From Sphingomonas sp. LM7 (GTDB taxonomy: Bacteria > Pseudomonadota > Alphaproteobacteria > Sphingomonadales > Sphingomonadaceae), in contig NZ_CP019511.1 in assembly GCF_002002925.1 (NCBI RefSeq), positions 4,068,501-4,132,500 of the forward strand: a DNA stretch of 64,000 nucleotides, given 5' to 3'. Positions 25,846 through 34,777 of the stretch are shown here, one piece after another. Made by a program: the position numbers and the translations under genes. Under the pieces are notes generated by a model. It saw nothing but the letters and a program-made list of their open reading frames with translations. It ran no database searches and was not told the DNA's origin. Position 1 is the stretch's first letter. The number at the start of each line of letters is the position of its first letter.

Positions 25846-26903
25846 TCCGCCGCGTCCTCGTCACCGGCGGCGCCGGGTTCATCGGCTCGGCGGTGTGCCG
25901 CCGGCTGGTCGCGCAGGGTTGGCATGTCGTCTGCCTCGACAAGCTGACCTATGCCGGCAACCGCGAGTCGCTGCGCGACGTCGAGGCCGCACCCAATTTT
26001 CGCTTCGTCCACGCCGACATCGCCGACACCGAGACCGTGCTGCGCCTGCTCCGCGACGAGCAGCTCCAGGGCATCATGCACTTGGCCGCGGAGAGCCATG
26101 TCGATCGCTCGATCGATTCCCCCGCGGCGTTCGTCGAGACCAATGTGCTCGGCACCGTCCGCCTGCTCGACGCGGCGCTCGCACATTGGCGCACGCTGCC
26201 GGCGCGTGCGCGCGAGTCCTTCCGCTTCCACCACGTCTCGACCGACGAAGTGTTCGGCGACCTGCCCTTCGATAGCGGCGTGTTCACCGAGGCCACGCCC
26301 TACGCGCCGTCCTCGCCCTATTCGGCCTCCAAGGCCGCCTCGGACCATTTCGTCCGCGCCTGGCACGAGACCTATGGCCTGCCGGTCGTGCTGTCGAACT
26401 GTTCGAACAATTACGGGCCCTATCACTTCCCCGAGAAGCTGATCCCGTTGACCATCCTCAACGCGCTCGAGGGCCGCAGGCTGCCGGTCTATGGCCGCGG
26501 CGCCAATGTCCGCGACTGGCTGTTCGTCGAAGACCATGCCGAAGCGCTCGAAGCGATCCTCACCCGCGGCAAGGTCGCCGAGACCTATCTGATCGGCGGC
26601 CGTGCCGAGCGCACCAACCTCAATGTCGTGGAGACGATCTGCGACCTGCTCGACATGCGCGCGCCGCTGTCGGGCGGCGCACCGCGGCGGTCGCTGGTCG
26701 AATTCGTCGCCGATCGCCCCGGCCATGATCGCCGCTATGCGATCGATCCATCGAAGACCGAGACCGCGCTCGGCTGGCGATCGCGCGAGACCTTCGAGAG
26801 CGGACTCGCGCACACCATCGACTGGTATCTCGCCAATCGCTGGTGGTGGGAGCCGATCCGCGCCTCGTCCTATGCCGGCGAACGGCTGGGCAAGGTCGCC
26901 TGA
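25842..26903 (+). CDS. rmlB: dTDP-glucose 4,6-dehydratase RmlB
   Basis: Second enzyme of dTDP-rhamnose synthesis; it converts dTDP-glucose to the 4-keto-6-deoxy sugar. The 353-residue SDR has the NAD motif [14 protein letters not shown] at 9-22, the catalytic THR/ASP/GLU region [11 protein letters not shown] and the [12 protein letters not shown]yr-Lys pair. Overlap with rmlA by four bases shows coupling. No rmlC or rmlD follows here, because the next gene (ugd) is on the opposite strand. Confidence 0.94.
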   Translation: MIRRVLVTGGAGFIGSAVCRRLVAQGWHVVCLDKLTYAGNRESLRDVEAAPNFRFVHADIADTETVLRLLRDEQLQGIMHLAAESHVDRSIDSPAAFVETNVLGTVRLLDAALAHWRTLPARARESFRFHHVSTDEVFGDLPFDSGVFTEATPYAPSSPYSASKAASDHFVRAWHETYGLPVVLSNCSNNYGPYHFPEKLIPLTILNALEGRRLPVYGRGANVRDWLFVEDHAEALEAILTRGKVAETYLIGGRAERTNLNVVETICDLLDMRAPLSGGAPRRSLVEFVADRPGHDRRYAIDPSKTETALGWRSRETFESGLAHTIDWYLANRWWWEPIRASSYAGERLGKVA

Positions 26904-26906
26904 GCG

Positions 26907-28223
26907 TCAGTCGGGGCTGGGCTTGCCCACGCCCACAAGCCTGAGCCCGGCGCGTTCGGCTTCCGCCGGCGGATAGATGTTGCGCAGGTCGACCAGCAGC
27001 GGCTCTTTCAGCATGCTCGCGATGCGTTTCAGATCCAGCGCCCTGAACTCGTCCCATTCGGTGACGATCACCAGCGCGTCGGCGCCCTCCGCCGCAGCAT
27101 AGGGGCTTGGGCAGAACTCGACTCCGGGCAGCATCGGCCGCGCCTGTTCGACGCCTTCGGGATCATAGGCGCGTACGCTGGCGCCGGCGTCCTGCAGCGC
27201 CGCGATCACCGACAGGCTCGGCGCGTCGCGCATGTCGTCGGTGTTGGGCTTGAAGGTCAAGCCGAGCACCGCGATGGTCTTGCCGTACGCGTCGCCGCCC
27301 ATTGCCTTAATGACTTTCCGGCCCATCGCCCGCTTGCGGGCGTCGTTGACCTGCACCGTCGCCTCGACGATGCGGAGCGGCGTCTCGTTGTCCGCCGCGG
27401 TCTTGAGCAGCGCCAGCGTATCCTTGGGGAAGCAAGAGCCGCCATAGCCCGGGCCAGCGTGGAGGAACTTGCCACCGATGCGGTTGTCCATGCCTATCCC
27501 GCGCGACACTTCCTGAACGTCAGCGCCGACGGTCTCGCACAGATCAGCGATCTCGTTGATAAAGGTGATCTTGACCGCCAGGAACGCGTTCGCAGCGTAT
27601 TTGATCAACTCGGAGGTGCGGCGCCCCGTGAACAGCAACGGCGCGCTCTGGTTGAGCGACAGCGGGCGGTAGATGTCGCGCATCACCTGACGTGCGTCTT
27701 CGTCGTCGGTGCCGACAACGACGCGGTCGGGGCGCTTGAAGTCCTCGATCGCCGCACCCTCGCGCAGGAATTCGGGGTTCGAGACCACCTTGGCGCCGCT
27801 GCCAGGTGCTACTTCGGCGATGATCCGCTCGACTTCGTCACCGGTGCCCACCGGCACGGTCGACTTGGTGACGATCACGCTGGGCCGGTTGAGGTTCTCA
27901 CCGATCTCGCGCGCGGCGGCATAGACATAGGAGAGGTCGGCATGCCCGTCGCCGCGCCGGCTGGGCGTGCCGACGGCGATGAACACCGCATCGGCATCCT
28001 TGATGCCTTCAGCCAGGTCGGTGGTGAATGTCAGCCGGCCCGCCTTGACGTTCGATGCGACCAGCTCGGCAAGGCCGGGCTCGTAGATCGGCATTACATT
28101 CTGGTGGAGCAACTCGATCTTGCGTGCATCCTTGTCGACGCAGACGACGTCATGGCCGAAGTCCGAGAAGCAGGCGCCGGAAACCAGGCCCACATAGCCT
28201 GTGCCGATCATCGCGATGCGCAA
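26907..28223 (-). CDS. ugd: UDP-glucose 6-dehydrogenase
   Basis: Oxidises UDP-glucose to UDP-glucuronate for acidic polysaccharides. The 438-residue protein begins MRIAMIGTGYVGLVSGACF with the NAD-binding glycines, contains VGTGDEVERII and the active-site Cys in GPGYGGSCFPKDTLALL, and has the C-terminal GLTFKPNTDDMRDAPSL segment typical of UDP-glucose rather than UDP-GlcNAc dehydrogenases. The gene is convergent with rmlB, with three bases between the stops. Upstream lies an unusual leader with a small ORF and terminator, which may control it. Confidence 0.94.
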   Translation of the reverse strand: MRIAMIGTGYVGLVSGACFSDFGHDVVCVDKDARKIELLHQNVMPIYEPGLAELVASNVKAGRLTFTTDLAEGIKDADAVFIAVGTPSRRGDGHADLSYVYAAAREIGENLNRPSVIVTKSTVPVGTGDEVERIIAEVAPGSGAKVVSNPEFLREGAAIEDFKRPDRVVVGTDDEDARQVMRDIYRPLSLNQSAPLLFTGRRTSELIKYAANAFLAVKITFINEIADLCETVGADVQEVSRGIGMDNRIGGKFLHAGPGYGGSCFPKDTLALLKTAADNETPLRIVEATVQVNDARKRAMGRKVIKAMGGDAYGKTIAVLGLTFKPNTDDMRDAPSLSVIAALQDAGASVRAYDPEGVEQARPMLPGVEFCPSPYAAAEGADALVIVTEWDEFRALDLKRIASMLKEPLLVDLRNIYPPAEAERAGLRLVGVGKPSPD

Positions 28224-28323
28224 CGTAAATCCCCTTGGGAGTGAAGATCACCGGCCCTTACCGGACCGGCGGCGCAGGGCAAGTGTAGGCGCAGCGTCAA
28301 CATCGTTCGCCGGGTTTCGGGCA

Positions 28324-28353
28324 CAAAAAAAGCGGCTGGATCGCCAGCCGCTT
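28324..28353 (-). terminator. Strong rho-independent terminator upstream of ugd
   Basis: On the minus strand a perfect 10-base-pair stem AAGCGGCTGG-CGAT-CCAGCCGCTT is followed directly by TTTTTTT. It ends transcripts coming from the right, about 100 bases before the ugd start. Since no larger gene lies between it and the promoter region at about 28530, it either ends an independent small transcript or acts as an attenuator in front of ugd. Confidence 0.85.
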
Positions 28354-28364
28354 CGCAATAGTCG

Positions 28365-28418
28365 TCCGGGCCGGTCAGCGCGCCTTCACAGATGAAGGAG
28401 CCTCACCGCCGGCCCGGA
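28365..28418 (-). ncRNA. Structured RNA segment between small ORF and terminator
   Basis: Arms 28365-28374 and 28409-28418 (TCCGGGCCGG and its exact complement) form a perfect 10-base-pair outer stem. An inner hairpin CCTTCA-CAGA-TGAAGG lies at 28383-28398. The structure sits in the short stretch between the 21-codon ORF and the terminator, so the transcript probably ends in two or three stacked hairpins. I do not recognise an RNA family. Confidence 0.5.
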
Positions 28419-28431
28419 AGTGACGATCAGG

Positions 28432-28497
28432 TCAGAACGGACGAATTTCTTCGCCGGTGCCCTTTTCGCGGAAAAGAAGGTCAAACGCGAACATCAT
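28432..28497 (-). CDS. 21-codon small ORF in the ugd leader
   Basis: On the minus strand GGGAGATCA precedes ATG ATG, giving a well placed ribosome site, and a 21-residue peptide beginning MMFAFDLLFREK and ending EEIRPF before TGA. The peptide is amphipathic with a hydrophobic first third and a charged remainder. Structured RNA and a strong terminator follow within 80 bases, so this is a compact complete transcription unit. It could be a leader peptide for ugd, a small protein, or the coding part of a dual-function small RNA. I know no homologue. Confidence 0.5.
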   Translation of the reverse strand: MMFAFDLLFREKGTGEEIRPF

Positions 28498-28537
28498 TGA
28501 TCTCCCATCGGCGCGCAATGCTGCGCGGTCCAAGTGG

Positions 28538-28553
28538 TTAAGGGGAGATTAAC
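28538..28553. promoter_or_regulatory. Consensus CtrA-binding site
   Basis: TTAA-GGGGAGA-TTAAC matches the full CtrA consensus TTAA-N7-TTAAC exactly. It is 41 bases upstream of the small ORF on the minus strand and 105 bases upstream of the EAL gene on the plus strand, so it could regulate either or both. CtrA is the alphaproteobacterial cell-cycle and motility regulator; its gene is not in this window. Confidence 0.6.
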
Positions 28554-28657
28554 GATTTCGCAATCAGGATTTCTCCGGAGGCCGCGTGGCTGACAACGGT
28601 ATCGCGGACACGCCGGCTTAACCGTTCCTTCAAAGGTCGAGCCCTAGGACAGGGGCT

Positions 28658-30106
28658 ATGTCGGCAGGGTCTGAGCCTTCGGTGCCCAGGGGGGATGCCG
28701 CATCGCATGCGGTCGCGGTCCCCGTGGAAACCAATGGAATTGCTGCGAAAGCGTGTTCGCAGGCGATGGCCGACGTCTGCGTGCGCGACCCCGACGAGGT
28801 CACGGCCGCCAAAGCGGGACGAATGTCCCAGCCTTGGTCTCCCAGCGAAAAGTCGGTGCGCGCGCGAACCGGCTATTGGCGCATCCTGTCCCAATGTGAG
28901 ATTTTGAACTTCGCCACGCTGCGCCGTCACCTCGGCCGGCCGCGTGCCGACGCGCTGGTTCTCGACGTCGCAGCGCGAATCGCCGAGCTGCTTCCCGACG
29001 TCCGGATCCTCACCGCCGGCCGCGCGCTGATCGAGATCGGCTTCGAGCGCGAAGCGCCCGAGGCTGCCGCCGCGGATATCGAGCGGCTGCGCAAGGCACT
29101 TGCCCGTCCCTTCGACCTCGATGGCGAGCCGTACCAGCTCCAGATGCAGTTCGGCGTCGCCGCAGCGCCCAACGAGGATTGCGACGATGTCCGGCTGACC
29201 GAGGCGGCGGAATCCGCGCTCGATCAGGCGCGCATCGAGAAGAAGCTCGTAATGGTCGATCTCTCGCGCGAGGACCTCGCCTTCGATCGCCTGACGCTGA
29301 TGCGCGAGCTTCCCCGCGCGATCGCCAATGGCGAGATGTTCCTGCAATATCAGCCCAAGGTCCATGTCCGTCGGCAGGAGATCGCCAGCGCCGAGGCGCT
29401 GGTCCGCTGGCAGCATCCGCAGCGTGGCCTCATCCTGCCCGGCGACTTCATCTCGGTCGCCGAGGAAGCAGGCGAGATCGGCGCGCTGACGATGTGGACG
29501 CTGCGTCAGGTGATCGCGGACCAGCGGCAACTCGCCGCCGAGGGCCATGATCTGACCTTGTTCCTCAACATTTCCGGCATGCTGTTGGCCGATGCCGATT
29601 TTGTGCGGGAGGCTTGCGCGATCGTCGCGGTCAGCGGCGCCAAGCTGGGCTTCGAGATCACCGAGACCGCAGTCATACGCGATCCCGACAGCGCCATCCG
29701 GCATCTTCAGACCTTCGCCGATATCGGCGTCAAGCTCGCGATCGATGATTACGGCGCGGGGCTCTCCTCGCTCGCCTATCTCAAGCGGTTGCCCGCAAAC
29801 GAGCTCAAGATCGACAAGATGTTCGTGATGCAGCTGACCAGCAGCAATCGCGATCCGCTGATCGTCCGCTCGACGATCGATCTTGCCCATGCGCTCGAAA
29901 TGGAAGTCACTGCCGAAGGCGTCGAGACGCCATCGGCGCTCGCACTGCTCAGTGTGATGGGCTGCGATATGGTGCAGGGCTTCCTGCTTTCGCGACCGCT
30001 CGGCTTCGATGCGTTCCGCAAATATCTCGCCGACGAAGCGCATCTCGCAAACTCGGCTAATGTGCAGTCGTTTATCCGGCCCGAAAGCTTCTGGAAGCGC
30101 GCGTGA
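28658..30106 (+). CDS. EAL-domain phosphodiesterase with degenerate GGDEF
   Basis: A 482-residue soluble protein. Residues 60-205 look like a GGDEF domain in overall shape (RARTGYWRILSQCEILNF, then LRRHLGRPRADALVL) but lack the GGDEF signature, so it is not expected to make c-di-GMP. The EAL domain from about 215 has SAEALVRWQHP, FEITETA, IDDYGAGLSSLAYLKRLP, AEGVET and QGFLLSRP. All main catalytic positions are therefore present and phosphodiesterase activity is plausible. The first 55 residues are low in structure, and a later start is possible. Its stop overlaps the TPR kinase start (GTGA), and a consensus CtrA site lies upstream. Confidence 0.88.
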   Translation: MSAGSEPSVPRGDAASHAVAVPVETNGIAAKACSQAMADVCVRDPDEVTAAKAGRMSQPWSPSEKSVRARTGYWRILSQCEILNFATLRRHLGRPRADALVLDVAARIAELLPDVRILTAGRALIEIGFEREAPEAAAADIERLRKALARPFDLDGEPYQLQMQFGVAAAPNEDCDDVRLTEAAESALDQARIEKKLVMVDLSREDLAFDRLTLMRELPRAIANGEMFLQYQPKVHVRRQEIASAEALVRWQHPQRGLILPGDFISVAEEAGEIGALTMWTLRQVIADQRQLAAEGHDLTLFLNISGMLLADADFVREACAIVAVSGAKLGFEITETAVIRDPDSAIRHLQTFADIGVKLAIDDYGAGLSSLAYLKRLPANELKIDKMFVMQLTSSNRDPLIVRSTIDLAHALEMEVTAEGVETPSALALLSVMGCDMVQGFLLSRPLGFDAFRKYLADEAHLANSANVQSFIRPESFWKRA

Positions 30107-32556
30107 GGCGCGCGCCGCTGCGCCGGCTGAGTCTGGCCCTCGCATTGGTGGTCAGCAACCCCGCGCTAGCCGGCGAGGCGGACTTTCCCAAACCGCTCCA
30201 GGCGCAGATCGACGCGGCCAAGAGCAGCATGATGGCCGATCAGGCGCAGACGCTGCGCCATGTCGCCCTGATCGATGCGCTCGCCCGCCGCGTCTCGGAC
30301 TCGCGCCAGCGCGCGCTGGCGCTCGCCACTGCCCGCTGGCTCGGCGCAGAGGCGCATCTGCGAAACAGCGCGCCGGAACGCGCCAAGCCACTCCTCGACG
30401 AAGGTCTGCGTCTGGTCGGCGCAATAGCCGAGCCGATCAAGCTGCGCGGCGACTTGCTGATGTCGCAAGGCGCGCTGCACATGCAGGACAATGACGCAGT
30501 GAAGGCGCTGCAGAATTATCAGGAAGCGTTCCGGATTTTCGGGGCGGTGAAGGAGCCTCGCAGCCAGGCCATCGCGCTTCAGAACATCGGCGCGCTCTAC
30601 AGCGTCGCGAACGACGACAATCGCGCCCAGCAATATTATCGGCAAGCCGCCGAGATATATGATGGTGATCCGGCGCTATCTCTCTCGCTGCATAATAGTC
30701 GCGGCAACGTTCTGGCGAGGCTTGGGGGAAGCGCCGAAGCCGAGCGGGAATACGAGGCCGCGCTATCGATCGCCCGGCAACTCGACAAGCCGCTGCTGGA
30801 AGCGCGCATTCTCGTCAACCTTGCGCGCAACCAAGTCGATCTGAAGCGTTTCGATGCGGCGGATCGAACGCTCGCACGCGGGTTCAAGCTGGTCGAGGAT
30901 GCCGACGCCGATCTCCTCAGGCGCCATCTGCTCGCCACCGCAGCGCGGCTGGCGGCCGATCGCGGCGACAAGGCCAAGGCGGTGCGCCTGATCGAAGAGT
31001 GTTTCGCTGACCTGAATCTGTCGGAGACCACCGGCGATTTCCGGGTTTCCCACTTCTATGCGTATGAGATTTTGCGCGATGCCGGCGCGACGCGCCTGGC
31101 GCTCAAGCATCTCGAAGCAATGAAGCGTCTCGACGAAGACACCTTCAAGGTCGCCACGTCCACCGGCGCCGCGCTGATGGCGGCCCGTTTCAACTATGCC
31201 GAGCAGCAGACCCGTATCCAGACGCTCAAGGTCGAGGAGGCGCGCCGCACCGCCGCGTTCCAGCGCACCTTGTTCTTCGGCATCGTCGGCGCGACCCTCG
31301 TCATCATCGCGCTGCTGAGCTTCGGGCTGATCACACTGCGCCGCAGCCGCAACCAGGTCCGCGCGACCAATGTCGTCCTCGCCGACACCAACGTCGCGCT
31401 CGAAAAGGCGCTGAAGGCCAAGACCGAATTCCTCGCCACCACCAGCCACGAGATCCGGACGCCGCTCAACGGCATCCTCGGCATGACCCAGGTGATGCTG
31501 GCCGACCCCAAGCTCGCTGCGGAGATGCGCGATCGCATCGGGATCGTCCATGGCGCCGGCGTGACAATGCGCAGCCTCGTCGACGACATTCTCGACGTCG
31601 CCAAGATGGAGACGGGCAACCTTACCGTCGATGCGTCGCCGATGGATTTCACCGCGACGCTGCGCGAAGTCACGCGGCTGTGGGACGAGCAGGCGCGCAG
31701 CAAGGGGCTGAGCTTCCGCCTCGAACTCAGCCACGCGCCCGGCTGGATCGTCAGCGACGCGGGCCGGCTTCGCCAGATCGTGTTCAACCTGCTGTCCAAC
31801 GCGATCAAGTTCACCGAGCGCGGCGGGGTCACGCTGCGTGCAGTGGCCGAAGGCGAAGGCGATACCCGCCGTTTGCGGCTAATCGTCAGCGACACCGGCA
31901 TCGGCATTCCGCCTGAGAAGTTCGAAGAGGTCTTCGAATCCTTCCGCCAGGTCGATGCGGGCACCACGCGCAAATTCGGCGGCACCGGCCTCGGCCTCAC
32001 CATCTGCCGCAACCTCGCCCGCGCACTGGGCGGCGAGATCATCGTCGAGAGCGTCGAAGGTCAGGGCACTGCGTTCATCGTCGATCTGCCGCTGGTCCTG
32101 GCCGAAGCGCCAACCGAGGCATCGTCCGGCATCGTCAACAGCGGCGCGGCGATGGTGATCCTGGATCGCAACCCGATCGCGCGCTCGATGCTCCGCACGC
32201 TGCTCGAGCCGCGGCTCGCGTCGCTGCGCTTCGCCGCCAGCGCCGAGGAGGCGCATCTATTGCTCGCGGAGACCTGCGCAACGCATCTGCTGGTCGACGA
32301 AGCGACGCTCAAGGCAGGGGAGGGCGACCCGATGGAAACATTAAGGACACTCGCCGCGGCCATTGCATCGGGCACCAGCGCGGTCCTGTGGATGAAGCCT
32401 GATTCTGAAATTCGAGCGCAGCTTCTGGCGACGGGCATCGACAGCATCGTCGAAAAGCCGGTCTCTGGCACCGCGCTGATTGCGGCGATCGTTCCGGGTG
32501 CGGAAGAAAATTTGACTGCGGCGGGCAGCGACCGTCTTGTGTCCCAGGCGGCTTAG
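30103..32556 (+). CDS. TPR-containing hybrid histidine kinase with degenerate receiver
   Basis: An 817-residue protein. A signal-like N-terminus (LSLALALVVSNPALAG) suggests the TPR-like helical repeats at about 50-380 face the periplasm (for example LQNYQEAFRIFGA and AQQYYRQAAEIY). A membrane segment at about 388-410 (LFFGIVGATLVIIALLSFGL) is followed by a coiled coil. The kinase core has His in TTSHEIRTPLNGILG near 449, NLLSNAIKFT, DTGIGIPPE and GGTGLGLTIC. The C-terminal 130 residues resemble a receiver but keep only one acidic residue of the pair (ILDRNP), so phosphotransfer through it is doubtful. It is coupled to the EAL gene and followed by a CheY-like regulator. Confidence 0.88.
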   Translation: MRRAPLRRLSLALALVVSNPALAGEADFPKPLQAQIDAAKSSMMADQAQTLRHVALIDALARRVSDSRQRALALATARWLGAEAHLRNSAPERAKPLLDEGLRLVGAIAEPIKLRGDLLMSQGALHMQDNDAVKALQNYQEAFRIFGAVKEPRSQAIALQNIGALYSVANDDNRAQQYYRQAAEIYDGDPALSLSLHNSRGNVLARLGGSAEAEREYEAALSIARQLDKPLLEARILVNLARNQVDLKRFDAADRTLARGFKLVEDADADLLRRHLLATAARLAADRGDKAKAVRLIEECFADLNLSETTGDFRVSHFYAYEILRDAGATRLALKHLEAMKRLDEDTFKVATSTGAALMAARFNYAEQQTRIQTLKVEEARRTAAFQRTLFFGIVGATLVIIALLSFGLITLRRSRNQVRATNVVLADTNVALEKALKAKTEFLATTSHEIRTPLNGILGMTQVMLADPKLAAEMRDRIGIVHGAGVTMRSLVDDILDVAKMETGNLTVDASPMDFTATLREVTRLWDEQARSKGLSFRLELSHAPGWIVSDAGRLRQIVFNLLSNAIKFTERGGVTLRAVAEGEGDTRRLRLIVSDTGIGIPPEKFEEVFESFRQVDAGTTRKFGGTGLGLTICRNLARALGGEIIVESVEGQGTAFIVDLPLVLAEAPTEASSGIVNSGAAMVILDRNPIARSMLRTLLEPRLASLRFAASAEEAHLLLAETCATHLLVDEATLKAGEGDPMETLRTLAAAIASGTSAVLWMKPDSEIRAQLLATGIDSIVEKPVSGTALIAAIVPGAEENLTAAGSDRLVSQAA

Positions 32557-32624
32557 CGCGATAGCACACTATATATGATAATAATGGTCGCAAACCTCCA
32601 CTCCGTCCTGTGCGGCGGCGCCCC

Positions 32625-33014
32625 ATGAACATCCTCTTCATCGAGGACGATCCGATGAACCGTCGGGTCGTGAAGGACATGCTCGACGTGGCCGGGGCGA
32701 CCATGGCCGAAGCGGCATGGGCGGAGGAGGGGCTCGCCAAGATTGACGCCGAGAGTTTCGACGTCGTGCTCGTCGATCTGCGCATGCCCGGCACCGATGG
32801 TTTCGAGACGATCCGCCGAATTCGCGCGCGCGGTGACGAAAAAGCCGAGCTGCCGATCATTGTCGTCACCGCCGACACCGCGATCGACCTGCGCGAGCGG
32901 TGCATCGGACTCGGCGCCGACGATGTGCTGTTCAAGCCAGTAGCGATGGATGCGCTGTTCGATTCGATCGGCCGGGTGCTTGCGACGCGCGGCGGCGGCG
33001 GAATTCTCGCCTAG
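32625..33014 (+). CDS. CheY-like single-domain response regulator
   Basis: A 129-residue receiver starting MNILFIEDDPMNRRVVKDM. The acidic pair is E7-D9 region, the phosphoacceptor Asp lies in VVLVDLRMPGTDGFE near 52, the Thr in VVTADT and the Lys in LFKPVAMDAL. The opening DDPMNRRV and the MPGTDGFE segment are those of receivers that serve hybrid kinases. It follows the TPR kinase by 68 bases and is the likely phosphoryl acceptor. A start at GTG 32610 would add five arginine-rich residues. Confidence 0.88.
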   Translation: MNILFIEDDPMNRRVVKDMLDVAGATMAEAAWAEEGLAKIDAESFDVVLVDLRMPGTDGFETIRRIRARGDEKAELPIIVVTADTAIDLRERCIGLGADDVLFKPVAMDALFDSIGRVLATRGGGGILA

Positions 33015-33333
33015 GCCAGGCTCGATTGGAAGCGCTGGCTGGCCGAGGCGAGGGCTAGGATGGCGCGCTTGTTGCGACACCAAAGGTCACACTGTCGCGC
33101 ATGTTCCAGCGGCGGCGAGACGATGCGGAAAATCGCAAAGACTGAGCCCAACGCGCGTTTTACGTTCCGGCCGGGATCGACGCTGTCAAAGAGCTAAGGG
33201 CCAATGCCCCGCGTCGATCCCAGCAGGCGAAATCCTACATTTCGAGCGTTTGTAGGCGGCAGCCGGACGACTCCAAGCCACCGGAAAAATGGCCATCGAG
33301 AGCCGCAGCCGATCGAACCAATTGAGTGCGACT
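33015..33333. other. Intergenic region between convergent genes
   Basis: About 320 bases with no convincing gene. A perfect 11-base-pair inverted repeat GGGATCGACGC at 33173-33183 with 33211-33221 encloses 27 bases, and a smaller CCTACA/TGTAGG hairpin lies near 33236-33258. These may end transcription from both sides. No T-run follows either stem. Confidence 0.5.
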
Positions 33334-34620
33334 CTAATCCTCGAGAATGCGCGAATGCTTCGCAGTATCGCGCATCTTGAGATAGGTTATCAGTGAAATC
33401 CCGATCATTCCGGTGACGTACCAGTAGAAGCCGCGTTCCCAGCCGGCATCCTTGAACCACAAGGCGATATATTCGGCGGTGCCGCCGAACAGCGCATTGG
33501 CCAGCGCATAGGGCAGCGCCACCCCCAGCGTGCGGATGTGTGCGGGAAACAGCTCGGCCTTCACCACGGCGTTGATCGAGGTATAGCCGGTGACGATCAC
33601 CAGCGCGCCGAGCATGAGCAGGAACGCCGCAAACGGACTGCGCACGCTCTCCAGCGTGGTGAAGATCGGCCAGGTGAGCAGCACCCCGAGCACCCCAAAT
33701 CCCACCATCAGCGGCTTGCGCCCGATCCGGTCGGACAGCGCGCCCGCCAGCGGCTGGATCAGCATGAAGCCGAACAGTGCCGCTGCATTGATCTGCGACG
33801 CAGTCGCGCGGTCGAAGCCCGAGGTGTTGACCAGGAATTTCTGGAGGTAGATCGAATAGGCGTAGAAGGCGAGCGTGCCCCCTGCGGTCAGCAGCATCAC
33901 CACTGCCGCCTCGCGCGGATGCTGCGTGACCAGCGCCCAGAAGCCGCTGCGTCCGCCCGATGCCTTGGCGTTCTCGAAGCTCTCGGTCTCGGCCAGCCGG
34001 CGCCGCAGCCAGAACACCACCACCGCCAGCGCGCCGCCGATCGCAAACGGGATCCGCCAGCCCCAGGCATCGAGATCGGCTTCGCTCAGCGTCGCCTGCA
34101 GCACCAGCAGCACGAGCAGCGCCACCAGCTGCCCCGAGATCAGCGTGACGTACTGGAAGCTGGAGAAGAAGCCGCGATGCTTCTTCCCTGCCATTTCGGA
34201 CAGATAGGTCGCGCTCGCGCCATATTCGCCGCCGACCGACAGCCCCTGGAGCAACCGCGCGACCACCAGCAGTACCGGCGCCGCCGCGCCGATCGTCTCG
34301 TACCCCGGCGTCACCGCAATGATCAGCGAGCCTGCGCACATCAGCGTCACCGAAAGCGTCAGCCCGGCCTTGCGCCCATGGCGATCGCCATAGACTCCCA
34401 TCAGCCAGCCGCCGATCGGCCGCATCAGGAAGCCGACCGCGAACACTGCGGCGGCGTTCAGCAACTGCGCAGTCTGGTCTCCCTTGGGGAAGAAGTGTGG
34501 TGCGAAATAGAGCGTGAACGCCGAATAGGCGTACCAGTCATACCATTCGACGAGATTGCCCGCCGACCCCCCGAGGATCGAACGAAGCCGGTGCGGGCGG
34601 GCAGGTGCGGGGGATGCCAT
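33334..34620 (-). CDS. MFS transporter, metabolite:H+ symporter (MHS) family
   Basis: A 428-residue membrane protein with twelve predicted segments. Hallmarks of the MHS group are at the start, SAGNLVEWYDWYAYSAFTLYFA, then RPIGGWLMGVYGDRHGRKAGL, the loop between segments 2 and 3, and RLLQGLSVGGEYGASATYL. MHS proteins import dicarboxylates such as alpha-ketoglutarate, citrate, or compatible solutes such as proline and betaine. The closest pattern is KgtP-like, but the substrate cannot be fixed from sequence. It stands alone with no linked catabolic gene. Confidence 0.88.
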   Translation of the reverse strand: MASPAPARPHRLRSILGGSAGNLVEWYDWYAYSAFTLYFAPHFFPKGDQTAQLLNAAAVFAVGFLMRPIGGWLMGVYGDRHGRKAGLTLSVTLMCAGSLIIAVTPGYETIGAAAPVLLVVARLLQGLSVGGEYGASATYLSEMAGKKHRGFFSSFQYVTLISGQLVALLVLLVLQATLSEADLDAWGWRIPFAIGGALAVVVFWLRRRLAETESFENAKASGGRSGFWALVTQHPREAAVVMLLTAGGTLAFYAYSIYLQKFLVNTSGFDRATASQINAAALFGFMLIQPLAGALSDRIGRKPLMVGFGVLGVLLTWPIFTTLESVRSPFAAFLLMLGALVIVTGYTSINAVVKAELFPAHIRTLGVALPYALANALFGGTAEYIALWFKDAGWERGFYWYVTGMIGISLITYLKMRDTAKHSRILED

Positions 34621-34640
34621 CGCGGCGCACTATAGCGGCG

Positions 34641-34692
34641 CCCCGCCTGCCGGAAAGTGGTACAGAGGGAAAACCCACTTCGGCAGGCGGGG
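34641..34692 (-). terminator. Long hairpin downstream of the dioxygenase gene
   Basis: Near-perfect inverted repeat (CCCCGCCTGCCGG... at 34641 pairing with ...CGGCAGGCGGGG to 34692, about 17 base pairs with a 15-base loop). It follows the stop of the dioxygenase gene on the minus strand and precedes the MFS gene start. It lacks a clear T-run, so the terminator role is inferred from position. Confidence 0.5.
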
Positions 34693-34777
34693 ACACCTCG
34701 GCCGGCGCGGGGCTGCCAGCCGCTCCACCCCGTGGAGATCTTGAACCTTGTTCCCGGTGCTCCGCGAAGGCGGCCGC

